A stretch of 64,000 nucleotides of DNA from Rubellimicrobium roseum (GCF_006152145.1 NZ_VDFV01000001.1:372001-436000), one strand, 5' to 3'. Shown: positions 21,170 to 29,257, counted from the first letter of the stretch. Notes: generated by a model not told the origin, from the sequence alone. Numbers and translations are program-made.

Positions 21170-23209
21170 ATGCCGACGATCAATGTTTCGACACTGTCAC
21201 AGCTCTACAATGCTATGGCATCCTGCAAGGGCGGTGAAACCATTCTGTTGGCGGGGGGCAACTACGGTGACTTCCGGCTGGACCTGCAGACGAAATTCAA
21301 CTTCGCCTTCCCGTCGAACGTGACGATCAAGTCGGCGGATCCGGCCAAGCCGGCGGTGTTCGAATCCGCGCTCGTGCGCGGCGCCGACAACCTGACCTTC
21401 GACTCGGTCAAGTTCGATTACACGTTCCAGTCGGGCGACAGCACCAACATCAGCCCGTTCACCTTCACCGGCTGCGAGAATCTGACGATCCGCAATTCCG
21501 TCTTCGACGGCGACGTGGCCAAAGGTGTCTCGTCGGCGGTAGATGGCTTTGGCTACGGCATCGGTCTGGTGGTCAAAAGCTCGACGGGCGTCACGATCGA
21601 GAACAACGAATCCTTCGGCTTCTGGAAGGGCATGGTGTTCAACCAAAACTCGTCCATGGATATCGTCGGCAACGATCTCCATTCGATGCGGATGGACGGA
21701 TTCAATTTCTGCGCCGTGCAGGACGTCCTGATCGAGGACAACTACATCCACGATTTCCGCGCGACCGTGCGGGCGATCACCGGCGACCATTGCGATTTCC
21801 TCCAATTCTGGACCACCGGCACGACCCAGCCGTCCAAGAACGTCATCATTCGCGACAATATCCTGGACATCGGAAACGGATCGCCGACCCAGTCGATCTT
21901 CATGCGCAATGAAGAAGTCGACAGCGGGCGCATGACCTTTGCCTCCATGGCCTACCAGAACATCGTGATCGAGAACAATACGGTCACCAACGGGCACGCG
22001 CATGGCATCACCGTGGGCGAGACGAATGGCCTCACGATCCGCAACAACTCGGTCCTGCATGCCGACGGGTTCGCTGACGACGGAGCCGACACGGGGGTCG
22101 AGATCCCTCGGATCAGCGTGTCGTCCGGTTCCAAGGGCGTCGTGATCACCAAGAACATCTCGGCGGTCGTGCCCTCGACGCAGTCCGGGTGGACGGTCAG
22201 CGACAACGTCATCGTTCAGGACCAGGACGCGTCCAAATCCAACCACTACAGCAAGATGTTCACCTCGGCTTCCCTTGTCGACGATGACGGCCAGCACGAG
22301 TTCCTGGCCATCGTGGGTGGCACGATCGACAAGCTCAACGCCGGGTCGCTGCTCACGCAAGGGACCGACGGAGCGGTCGCGAAGCCCATCAGCCCGGCTC
22401 CTGCCCCGGCCCCGGCCCCGGCCCCTGCGCCTGCGCCTGCTCCCGCTCCCACCCCTGAAACGACCGCGCCCACGACGTCCACTCCCGTCGCGGACACGTC
22501 GGAGCCGGACGGCATCCTGAGCATCTCGAACGGCCGGTTCGTGGCCCAGGAGGATGGAAGATCCATCGACCTCGGCGCGGTGCCCAAGTGGACGGCTGGC
22601 GGACTGCAGCTCGGGGCCAAGGGCGTCTCGGCGCGGGTCGACCGCGACCACGTGGTCGACGTGGTCGGCGCGGACTCCATGACGATCGCGTTCAGGCTGG
22701 ATGCCGACGCCAAGGGCGCATCGGGCGAGCTTTTCCGGATGCATGGCAGCTTCATCACCAGCGTGACCAGCTCGGGCGAGCTGCAGGTCCGGATGTTCAA
22801 GGAAGGCGGCTCGATCACCACCCTGACGACCAAGGGGTCGGCCCTGAACGCGGCGGTCGACAGGGACCGCGACATCGTCATCGATCTGGACGGCGGCAAG
22901 CTGCAGGTCTGGGTCGATGGCAAGATGACCGGCCAGGCCGCGTTCGCCGGAGTGGTTGGCGGCGAGACCTTCGGCTCGCACGACCTCGTCTTCGGCAATC
23001 CCTGGAACTCGGCCAACTTCAAGGGCGACATCTCGGTATTCGATCTGTCCGTGGGTGACAGCGATACGGCCCAATCCGCGACCACCACCCTGGCCACGGC
23101 GAGCACGGCGCAGGAGCATGACTTCGACTACGCCGTGGACGCCAGGGCCGACGAGGATGCACGCTTCGACTTCGTGACGCAGTACCAGGGACTCGACGTC
23201 GCGGCCTGA
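21170..23209 (+). CDS. Extracellular right-handed beta-helix protein with LamG-like domain
   Basis: 679 residues from MPTINVSTLSQLYNAMASC (GAGGGA just upstream). Residues about 1-380 show the pectate-lyase/epimerase-type beta-helix pattern with many short repeats (NLTIRNSVFDG, GVTIENNESFG, DVLIEDNYIHD, NVIIRDNILD, NIVIENNTV, GLTIRNNSV). Residues about 405-440 are a Pro-Ala linker of about ten PA units followed by a Thr-rich stretch. Residues about 450-640 form a concanavalin/LamG-like jelly roll (SMTIAFRLDADAKG, GKLQVWVDGKMTG). There is no Sec signal, so type I secretion is likely. Lyase, C5-epimerase and binding roles are all possible. The frame continues upstream to 20786 without family similarity. 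Confidence 0.82.
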   Translation: MPTINVSTLSQLYNAMASCKGGETILLAGGNYGDFRLDLQTKFNFAFPSNVTIKSADPAKPAVFESALVRGADNLTFDSVKFDYTFQSGDSTNISPFTFTGCENLTIRNSVFDGDVAKGVSSAVDGFGYGIGLVVKSSTGVTIENNESFGFWKGMVFNQNSSMDIVGNDLHSMRMDGFNFCAVQDVLIEDNYIHDFRATVRAITGDHCDFLQFWTTGTTQPSKNVIIRDNILDIGNGSPTQSIFMRNEEVDSGRMTFASMAYQNIVIENNTVTNGHAHGITVGETNGLTIRNNSVLHADGFADDGADTGVEIPRISVSSGSKGVVITKNISAVVPSTQSGWTVSDNVIVQDQDASKSNHYSKMFTSASLVDDDGQHEFLAIVGGTIDKLNAGSLLTQGTDGAVAKPISPAPAPAPAPAPAPAPAPAPTPETTAPTTSTPVADTSEPDGILSISNGRFVAQEDGRSIDLGAVPKWTAGGLQLGAKGVSARVDRDHVVDVVGADSMTIAFRLDADAKGASGELFRMHGSFITSVTSSGELQVRMFKEGGSITTLTTKGSALNAAVDRDRDIVIDLDGGKLQVWVDGKMTGQAAFAGVVGGETFGSHDLVFGNPWNSANFKGDISVFDLSVGDSDTAQSATTTLATASTAQEHDFDYAVDARADEDARFDFVTQYQGLDVAA

Positions 23210-23244
23210 TCGCGGATGTCCTGACGGATCGTTCGAATCCGCTC

Positions 23245-23273
23245 GGCTCATGGCGGCATCACCGCCATGAGCC
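23245..23273 (+). terminator. Perfect 12-bp hairpin after the beta-helix gene
   Basis: GGCTCATGGCGG (23245-23256), loop CATCA, CCGCCATGAGCC (23262-23273). It lies 36 bp past the stop codon. No T-tract beyond TCTTG, but the stem is long and perfect, so a terminator or mRNA 3'-end stabiliser is likely. Confidence 0.6.
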
Positions 23274-23439
23274 TCTTGCCCTGCCGATCCGCGTCCGCGA
23301 CCAGCCAGTCGTGGACGCGGCAAAACAGGCCGCAGCCATGCCGTGCTGCGGTCAGGCGGTAGGTGCGGGCCATCATGGCGAAGGCATCTGCACCTCGACT
23401 TCGAGGGGGACCACGATCCTGCCGGACGGGGTTCCCCAT
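23248..23439 (-). CDS. Doubtful small ORF
   Basis: 63 residues with ATG at 23439, or 42 from an internal Met (MMARTYRLTAARHGCGLFCR). Ends VADADRQGKRLMAVMPP inside the hairpin of the neighbouring terminator. The composition is protein-like, with a tryptophan and a balanced charge pattern, but there is no clear ribosome site and no family is recognised. Could be a fragment of a larger lost gene. Confidence 0.25.
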   Translation of the reverse strand: MGNPVRQDRGPPRSRGADAFAMMARTYRLTAARHGCGLFCRVHDWLVADADRQGKRLMAVMPP

Positions 23440-23557
23440 TTTCCTGCCGTGATCCGGAGTCCCGACGACATGCCCTCAGGCGGCTCGGCGTGGCGGAGCA
23501 GCAACCGGGCTGCCACTGACAGCGTGCGGCAGAAGCGGAACCTCGGCGTTAAGGGCC

Positions 23558-23971
23558 ATGAGCAAGCCCCGTATGTCCGACGACCTCCGGGCCGCCGTGA
23601 CGCCGCTCCCGCCGCCCGAACTACCCGGGCCCAAAGGTGGCCGACCTCGGTGCGGTGATCGCTTGACGCGTCCGGACGGGCGCATGGCGACCTGCACGCT
23701 CCTCAACCAGCTCGAAGCCCACACCACGGCCGACACCAAGCTCGCCCGCCGCTGCCACGCTCGCTCCAAGCGCACGGGCGAGCCCTGCCAGGCACCCGCC
23801 GTCACCGGCTGGCAGGTCTGCCGCATGCATGGCGCAGGAGGCGGGCACCCGGCCGGACCCACGCACCCGCGCTGGGTTCACGGCCTGCGCTCGCAGGACT
23901 GGAGCGAGACGCGGAGGACGATCAACGATCTGGCCCACGAGACGCGCGGGATCGAGGCGCTGATCGGATGA
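23558..23971 (+). CDS. Phage-type Cys/His protein
   Basis: 137 residues. The central part CHARSKRTGEPCQAPAVTG, then CRMHGAGGGHPAGPTHPR, is a Cys/His cluster of a kind I associate with prophage and gene-transfer regions, often near packaging genes; the cysteines and histidine could bind zinc. The C-terminus has a helix ETRRTINDLAHETRGIEALIG. Its stop codon overlaps the start of the following Lar-like gene (ATGA), so the two are coupled. Function unknown. It marks the beginning of an accessory patch. Confidence 0.65.
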   Translation: MSKPRMSDDLRAAVTPLPPPELPGPKGGRPRCGDRLTRPDGRMATCTLLNQLEAHTTADTKLARRCHARSKRTGEPCQAPAVTGWQVCRMHGAGGGHPAGPTHPRWVHGLRSQDWSETRRTINDLAHETRGIEALIG

Positions 23972-24240
23972 GCCATCAGCTCCCGCCCATCCCGGATCAT
24001 GCACCGCTCAAGCCCTGTCCCTTCTGCGGCCGTCCTGCTTCGGCCGTGCCGCATCGGGCGGCACCTGACATGCCGGTGACCTACAGCGTGGGATGCTGGC
24101 GCGATCCAAGCCGCTTTGCAAAGGAGCCCTTCTGGGAGAACTGCCTGGGACCGCAGACCGTCTGGACACCAGACCTCAACCGGGCGGTCGACCTGTGGAA
24201 CCGGCGTGCATCTAGAAGCCCGGAGAGCATTCGGCCCTGA
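23968..24240 (+). CDS. Lar-like restriction alleviation protein
   Basis: 90 residues. N-terminal LKPCPFCGRPAS and C-terminal region ending AVDLWNRRAS match the Lar family pattern (KPCPFCG ... W-N-R-R). The middle CxxC of typical Lar zinc ribbons is replaced by isolated cysteines (SVGCWRDPS and WENCLGP). Lar proteins of phages and prophages reduce type I restriction of incoming DNA. It overlaps the preceding Cys/His gene by 4 bp. The family call rests on the short motifs at both ends. Confidence 0.65.
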   Translation: MSHQLPPIPDHAPLKPCPFCGRPASAVPHRAAPDMPVTYSVGCWRDPSRFAKEPFWENCLGPQTVWTPDLNRAVDLWNRRASRSPESIRP

Positions 24241-24412
24241 CCCGATATCGGCAGAGGGCGAGGCTGAGCGGAAAACAGCCATGTCCGGCTCGCTGTCTCG
24301 GCAACCCTGATCCTGTGGTCGACGCCGGGCACCCGTTCCTGCCAGTATCGGATCAAGCCCTTCAATCCGCCTCCGCAGAAGGCGTGAGAGGGCCAAGGGA
24401 GGGGCGCTGCTC

Positions 24413-24592
24413 ATGGTTCTTGCTCACCTGCTCGTGGGCCTCCTGGCTGGTGGCCTTGTCGGCATGGTGCGACTTATGACGGCCCCGCAAGTCTGGAGCG
24501 CGCTCGGCTCCTACGCCCTCGCTGGCGGCCTGGCGTTGCTGGCCAGCGCACTGCTCTCGCTGGCCGCCCAGCGCGACCCCGATGACACATGA
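24413..24592 (+). CDS. 59-residue two-helix membrane protein
   Basis: Begins MVLAHLLVGLLAGGLVGMVRL and ends LAAQRDPDDT. Two hydrophobic helices (about residues 2-18 and 30-52) with a short loop containing MTAPQVWSALG. GGGAGG lies about 10 bp upstream. The size and topology suit a holin-like or other small phage membrane protein, but no family is recognised. It is followed 62 bp later by copy 1 of the hairpin repeat. Directly read from the sequence; too short for many gene finders. Confidence 0.6.
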   Translation: MVLAHLLVGLLAGGLVGMVRLMTAPQVWSALGSYALAGGLALLASALLSLAAQRDPDDT

Positions 24593-24654
24593 GGAGCCGA
24601 TGCTGACGAGCCGCCAACGGCTGGCCCTTCCCTCTGGGGCTCTGCCGGACCGCA

Positions 24655-24770
24655 CGGATACCGAGGGGGCGTCCGTGGCGGCGTCCGTGCCCCCGAGTGG
24701 CTGCTTGTGGAGGGGCTCCACCCTCCGCCGGCGATCGCCGTCCGGGGGCGCGGCAGCCGCGAAGCCCCCA
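24655..24770 (+). repeat. Hairpin repeat, copy 1
   Basis: Starts CGGATACCGAGGGGGCGTC, has GTGCCCCCGAGTGG in the left half, a variable middle, then CCGTCCGGGGGCGCGG and GCCCCC at the end. Three nested stems can be drawn: GGGGGC with GCCCCC; GGCGGC with GCCGC; CGTGCCCCCG with CGGGGGCGCG. Two more copies lie at 24994-25110 and 26869-26979 in the opposite orientation. An upstream stretch of about a dozen bases is also partly shared. Confidence 0.8.
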
Positions 24771-24776
24771 CGAACA

Positions 24777-24800
24777 GAAGCCCTGCCGTAGCAGGGCTTC
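24777..24800. terminator. Perfect hairpin right after repeat copy 1
   Basis: GAAGCCCTGC (24777-24786), loop CGTA, GCAGGGCTTC (24791-24800): a perfect 10-bp stem with tetraloop, 6 bp downstream of the repeat. No T-run. Not present after the other two copies. Confidence 0.5.
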
Positions 24801-24993
24801 CGCACCACTTACCTGCGATCGCCGGGACTCGTTCCGACTGCCATGATAGGACAGATCGATCGCGCGAGAGCATGACCTTTGGTCAGGCGCGGCGGGCGAA
24901 CCGGCGGGCCGGGCGTGCGGACCCACCCTTCATCCAGCCGACGATCTGTCCCCTCACAGGTCGGTTGGCGAGATCAAGGCAATGGGTCTGGTA

Positions 24994-25110
24994 TGGGGGC
25001 AGCGCGGCCACCGCGCCCCCGGACGGCACGAGAGACAGGACACGTGGCAACGCCTCCTGTCTGACCACTCGGAGGCACGACAGTCGCCGCGGACGCCCCC
25101 TCGGTATCCG
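24994..25110 (-). repeat. Hairpin repeat, copy 2 (inverted)
   Basis: Read on the minus strand it begins CGGATACCGAGGGGGCGTC and ends in GCCCCCA. The same three stems form: GGGGGC/GCCCCC, CGCGGC/GCCGCG (perfect), and CGTGCCTCCG/CGGGGGCGCG. The C-to-T change in the last left arm keeps pairing as G-U. It lies about 105 bp downstream of the 97-residue membrane protein gene on the same strand. Confidence 0.8.
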
Positions 25111-25215
25111 CGCGGTATGGCCGCGGCTGCAGGACGCAGGCGCATGACCACTGGCGACGACGTAGGATGGCAGGGAACGGCTCGTGGATGGGTCACCGGC
25201 CTGACGGAAGACGGC

Positions 25216-25509
25216 TCACAGGGAGCCCCCGCTTCCCAGCCAGAGGTAAAGCGGTAGGGTCGTGGCGGCCCCGAAGCCCGGAACGATCGCCGACAGGACC
25301 ACGCCCCAAATGGAGCCCTGGACCGACCAGTAGACGATCCCGGCATAGGCGCCCAAGGCCCAGGTCATCAGAAGGAGGCTCACCAGCATCAGGCCGAGGG
25401 CCTCGGTGAGGCTGCTGACCCCTCGGATCTCGAGCAGCTGGCGTTGTGGCCGCTCCGCCGCGACCGCCGGTTGCGGGTCCTGCCGTTCCAGGGATTCGTA
25501 AAGCGTCAC
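25216..25509 (-). CDS. 97-residue membrane protein
   Basis: Starts at a GTG (25509) giving (M)TLYESLERQDPQPAV, with GAGGAGAT about 7 bp upstream. The N-terminal half is polar. The second half contains two helices, LGLMLVSLLLMTWALGAYAG and SIWGVVLSAIVPGFGAATTL, then LPLYLWLGSGG. No family recognised. Members of this accessory patch are mostly tiny membrane proteins, so a phage or plasmid origin is likely. The frame stays open far upstream, but the ribosome site decides the start. Confidence 0.65.
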   Translation of the reverse strand: MTLYESLERQDPQPAVAAERPQRQLLEIRGVSSLTEALGLMLVSLLLMTWALGAYAGIVYWSVQGSIWGVVLSAIVPGFGAATTLPLYLWLGSGGSL

Positions 25510-25698
25510 GGCCGATCTCCTCTCGCTGCAGATGCACGGTCCCTCAGCGCGAAAGGTGGGCTCCGGGTTCGCAATATCCGCTAACCACACATCTGCCTGA
25601 GGGTTATCGGGGCGGTTTTCAGCCCTGAAGCCGATTGCATCGGCCAGAAAGAGCCGCTGCTGTGGTCGCCACACCAAGCCAAGCAGAACGAGGTTCAG

Positions 25699-25899
25699 AT
25701 GGTCATGGCTCAACTTCTGCGTGCCGTCGTCGCGGGTGTGACGCTGGCCACCACGGGCGCGCTGCTGGGCTGCCCCGACTGGACGGCGTCGCTGACCTAC
25801 GTGACCGGGATGGCCGCAACGCTGATGGCAGGCACCACGACCGTTCGCCGGTCCGCGCCGGCGTTCCGCCCGGGGTCTGGCGCCCCTTCCGTCGGGTGA
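25699..25899 (+). CDS. Small hydrophobic protein, possible
   Basis: 66 residues (or 64 from the second ATG at 25705): MVMAQLLRAVVAGVTLATTG-ALLGC. The N-terminus could be a membrane anchor or a lipoprotein signal (ALLGC resembles a weak lipobox). A second hydrophobic stretch (TYVTGMAATLMAG) follows. Ribosome site weak (GAGG). Neighbours suggest an accessory small-membrane-protein group; no family recognised. Confidence 0.4.
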   Translation: MVMAQLLRAVVAGVTLATTGALLGCPDWTASLTYVTGMAATLMAGTTTVRRSAPAFRPGSGAPSVG

Positions 25900-26052
25900 C
25901 CTCCAGCGCATCCGGCAAACATCGGCCTGGCAGGGAACCGGCCCCATCGGCCCCGAGTTGGCGGGGCGTGCATCCCACCCTTCGGCAGGCATTCCCTCCC
26001 GCCGAAGCCACGAGCCGCCGGAGAGCACGTTCTCTCCGCAGCAGCGACAAAG

Positions 26053-26092
26053 CGCCCTGCGCCGCCTTGTCCCCGAGGCAGCGCAGGGGGCG
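26053..26092. terminator. Hairpin upstream of the 81-residue gene
   Basis: CCCTGCGC (26056-26063) pairs with GCGCAGGG (26082-26089), extended by GCC/GGC inside. About 150 bp after the preceding small gene and 45 bp before the next. It could terminate the former. Confidence 0.35.
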
Positions 26093-26136
26093 GCCGTGTG
26101 AACGGTCGCCAGCCGCTTCCCTGACCCGGAGATCCG

Positions 26137-26382
26137 ATGACCTCGCGCCCCCGCACTGGACGGACCATCCTGCCCTACAAGGTCCAGACCGCGTCGGGGC
26201 TCCCGTCGGCCGACCTCTACAAGGCCGACCTGGAGCACTTCCGGCATCAGGCGGAAGCCAGCGATCCCCGACCGGGGCGGGAGAACGCCCGCCCATCCGC
26301 GCGGATGCTCGGCCTGGCGATTCTGGGCGGCCTCGTCTCAGGTGCCATGATCGGCATGTCCGTCATGTTTGCCGCGACCTGA
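26137..26382 (+). CDS. Small protein with C-terminal membrane helix
   Basis: 81 residues: a polar, basic N-terminus (MTSRPRTGRTILPYKVQTAS), a charged middle with DLYKADLEHFRHQAEAS, and a single C-terminal helix MLGLAILGGLVSGAMIGMSVM. The tail-anchored layout is unusual among its neighbours. GGAG lies about 7-8 bp upstream. Not recognised. Confidence 0.5.
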   Translation: MTSRPRTGRTILPYKVQTASGLPSADLYKADLEHFRHQAEASDPRPGRENARPSARMLGLAILGGLVSGAMIGMSVMFAAT

Positions 26383-26518
26383 TCGGGGCCGCACCACGGC
26401 CAGGACGCGGGACCGACCGCCCGAGATCCCGAACCCTTGCAGAACGGCGCCGTGCGTCCATGAATAGGCTCGTTGGACGAAACAACTCTCAGGCGAGACG
26501 AGCCATTGGTCTCCAGGC

Positions 26519-26866
26519 ATGTCCTTTGAACAAGTCGGGCGTCTCCTGACCGCCGCTGACCGGCTCGAGGAGATGGTGAAAGCCCTGCCGCGCTGGAACC
26601 CCCAGGCTGGTGAGCGTTGGGACGAGTTCTTGGAGCGCTCCTACGAGGCCGAGATGAACCTCGCGAACGAGTTGCGCCGCGTGGCGAACTGCCGTCTGAC
26701 CATGTGTTCACGCAGGTCCCGAGTGGACCTCACTCTGGCCGGCATCAGCGTCACGACGAACCGGGGTCTGGCCCGCGCGTGCCTGGACTGGGTGGAGGAG
26801 GTGCGGGCCACCTACAACGGCCTTGGCACGATGCTGGGCCACAGGAGCAAGCCTCCCGAAGGGTAG
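26519..26866 (+). CDS. Hypothetical helical protein of the accessory patch
   Basis: 115 residues, MSFEQVGRLLTAADRLEEMV. Mostly amphipathic helix with well-spaced Trp and Cys (RWNPQAGERWDEFLERSYEAE; RVANCRLTMCS). No membrane segments and no known motif. The hairpin repeat copy 3 begins 3 bp after its stop codon and may serve as its terminator. Confidence 0.5.
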   Translation: MSFEQVGRLLTAADRLEEMVKALPRWNPQAGERWDEFLERSYEAEMNLANELRRVANCRLTMCSRRSRVDLTLAGISVTTNRGLARACLDWVEEVRATYNGLGTMLGHRSKPPEG

Positions 26867-26868
26867 GA

Positions 26869-26979
26869 CGGGGGCGTCGCGGCCGCCGCGCCCCCGACGG
26901 CGTATGCGCCCGGGCCTAACCACCGGACGCAGACCACTCGGGGGCACATGGGCCGCAACAGACGCCCCCTCGGTATCCG
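26869..26979 (-). repeat. Hairpin repeat, copy 3 (inverted)
   Basis: On the minus strand it begins CGGATACCGAGGGGGCGTC. The outer stem is longest here: GGGGGCGTC pairs perfectly with GACGCCCCC. GCGGCC pairs with GGCCGC, and GTGCCCCCGA with TCGGGGGCGC. The central loop differs completely from the other copies. It starts 3 bp after the stop of the convergent plus-strand gene. Confidence 0.8.
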
Positions 26980-27265
26980 TGAGGTGTGGCGATGGCCCCC
27001 GTGAAGGTCCACCACCAGATGCGGTCACGTGAAAGCATAACTCGCTCTGGCGTGCCCCGGTTGCTTGACGATCCGGCAACGGACCGTTTCCCAGCGAGCG
27101 CCTGACCGTAGCCGATCAGTCCGGCATCGCCTTGGCCGGCCTGCTCTGCCCCCTGACCGTCATCCAGGTGAGACCGGAGGCCTTGGCTGAGACCGGCGCG
27201 CGGGCGGCGCAGCGGGCCGGGGGTGCGGAGCCGGTCACCCGCTCCTCCCGCCTGCGGCCCGAGCG

Positions 27266-28903
27266 TCAGCCGGCCGTCACCTGCGCGTCCGGGTTCAGCG
27301 GAAAACGGATCTCGATCGTGAGGACGCCGGGACGAGACTGGCGCGTGAGACTCCCGCCAAGCTCGCCTCCGATCATGGCCTCGAGGAGGCGTGTCCCGAA
27401 GCCGGAAACCTGACCGGGCGCGGCATCGCCGGCCAACGAAGGCAGCCCGGGGGTCCGCTCCTCCCAGGTGAGCCGAAGATGGATCCCCGAGGGGCCGGGC
27501 TCCATCGTCCAATGGACGCGAACCTCGCCACCCGCCCCTGCTCCCGCACCATACTTCAGGGCGTTCGTGGCAAGCTCATGAAAAACGACGGCCAGGGCAT
27601 GGGTCTGGCGCTCGTCGAGGCGCACCGGCGGCCCCGACAGGTGGCCAGGGTTCGCGGCAGATGCCGAGATCTGGTCGATCTCGAACCGCAGGAGCTCGGC
27701 AAGATCGGCGCTGTCGGTGCCCGACATCACCAGAAGGTCCTGCGCGGCCGACATGGCCTGCAGCCGGGCGTTGAGGCTTTCGGCCATCGCCGCCTTGTCC
27801 ACGGATTCGCGTGCGGTCTGCCGGGCGATGGCGCTGACCCGGGTGAGCGAGTTCTTCATCCGGTGCGCCATCTCGCGCAGAAGAAGGTCCTTCTGCTCGA
27901 CGTTGTGCTGGACCAGCTCGTTCAGGGCGCGGGTCCGTCGGATCGAGATGCCCTGCCAATGGACCGCGACTCCCGCCAACACGACGAGCAGGGGAAAGAC
28001 GATGGCGCTGAACAGGGTCAGGCGCAGCTGGATGGCCGCGCCGAACTCCGGCGAGGGGGCAGCAGACAGGACCCATTCGCGCCCGGCCACGGAAAGGGAG
28101 GTGCGCATCTCCAAGTCCCCCTCCGCCCCGCCCAAGGCAAAGCCCGCCGACTCGAAGAGTGGCACGTCAGGTGCGGCCGCATCGGCAAGGCGCAGCTCCA
28201 GCGGCAGATCGTACCTCTCGAGCACGGCGGTCAGGAGATCGCCCACCCGAACCGGCGCAAAGGCATAGCCCTCGATTTCCGGAGCCCCTGACGGTCGCAC
28301 GGGCAGGTAGACGAGGATGCCGGGCTGCCCGTCCCGGATGGCCACCTCCCGGTCAAGCGTCAGGGGCGGGGTGGCCGTGGCCGCTCCCGTCTCGGAAGCC
28401 TTTAGCATGGCGGCGCGGCGTTGCTCCTCGGTGGCCATGTCGAAGCCGAGGCTCGCGCGGCCGCGGGTGTGATCGGGCTCCAGCAGCACGATCGCGGTCC
28501 GCAGGCCCGGGACAGGCTCAGGCCAGACCCGCCGGTCGCCTCCATAGGCCCGCGACAGGATGCCCTCGATCCCGGCCTCTTGCTCGGGACGCAGGATGCG
28601 GGCGAACCCGAGTTCCTGCAGGCCGGAGTAGAACGCCTCCAGTTCCAGCCCGTCCACGAAGGCCGCGAAGTCCTCCCGGCGGGTCGGCTCGTCATGGACG
28701 GCCAGAAAGCTCCGAGTGGCGTTCAGCAGGGCGATGTGCTGCTCAACCCGGGTCTCGACATAACCGGCGGCCTCCACGAGAAGCCTGGCGAAAGCCTCCT
28801 CGCGGCGCGACGTCTCGATCCCATAGATGCTCCAGGTCAGCCCTGCGCCCACCAGGGACAGGGCGGCGATGGCGGAGGCTGAGAGGCGCGACGGCGAGAA
28901 CAT
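27266..28903 (-). CDS. CHASE-domain HWE/HisKA_2 sensor histidine kinase
   Basis: 545 residues. Helix 1 at about 8-28, extracytoplasmic CHASE-type sensor about 60-285 (ILRPEQEAG, GFDMATEEQRR, VYLPVRP, GYAFAPVRVGDLL), helix 2 about 296-316, then a HisKA_2/HWE kinase core. The H-box LLLREMAHRMKNSLTRVSAI has phospho-acceptor H347; the N-box HELATNALKYG is at 442-452; a GFGTRLLEAM glycine box follows. Kinases of this class often serve general stress, light or cell-cycle-type signalling in alphaproteobacteria, with unlinked response regulators; none lies beside it. The ligand is unknown. Confidence 0.9.
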   Translation of the reverse strand: MFSPSRLSASAIAALSLVGAGLTWSIYGIETSRREEAFARLLVEAAGYVETRVEQHIALLNATRSFLAVHDEPTRREDFAAFVDGLELEAFYSGLQELGFARILRPEQEAGIEGILSRAYGGDRRVWPEPVPGLRTAIVLLEPDHTRGRASLGFDMATEEQRRAAMLKASETGAATATPPLTLDREVAIRDGQPGILVYLPVRPSGAPEIEGYAFAPVRVGDLLTAVLERYDLPLELRLADAAAPDVPLFESAGFALGGAEGDLEMRTSLSVAGREWVLSAAPSPEFGAAIQLRLTLFSAIVFPLLVVLAGVAVHWQGISIRRTRALNELVQHNVEQKDLLLREMAHRMKNSLTRVSAIARQTARESVDKAAMAESLNARLQAMSAAQDLLVMSGTDSADLAELLRFEIDQISASAANPGHLSGPPVRLDERQTHALAVVFHELATNALKYGAGAGAGGEVRVHWTMEPGPSGIHLRLTWEERTPGLPSLAGDAAPGQVSGFGTRLLEAMIGGELGGSLTRQSRPGVLTIEIRFPLNPDAQVTAG

Positions 28904-29257
28904 GGCGTTCAGTAGGCGAAGCCTTCAGGAAGGTCCAATTCGTCGGACCCCCACCCATGACTTCATGGCTGCAGGGGCACGCGGTCCTTCGTCGCAGCGG
29001 GCCGGGCCGCTCCCTGCCTTCCGGACCTGTCGTCACGAATGCCGAACGATCTGCCCTCGGGGCCGCAGTTCCGCGCGGGCAGTCAACCCCGGGCATCCTT
29101 CTTGCCCGACGTCTAGCGCCACGGCTGGGAGTGTCCGTTCAACGACATCCCTTGCGTACACGCTCAGCCTGCCGGCTCTGGCTGACCGTTCATGTACGTT
29201 GGAGCAGGGCTAAGCTTGTGGACCGTCGGCAAGGTCCGACGGTGCAACGGAGGCGAC
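28904..29257. other. Intergenic region between the kinase and DUF488 genes
   Basis: 354 bp between divergent genes. No repeat, RNA or convincing small gene is visible; open frames here are short and of unusual composition. It presumably carries both promoters. Confidence 0.4.

Noticed and set aside
22395-22455. Short tandem repeat resembling a CRISPR or satellite
   Set aside because: It encodes the Pro-Ala linker of the beta-helix protein in frame; no spacers.
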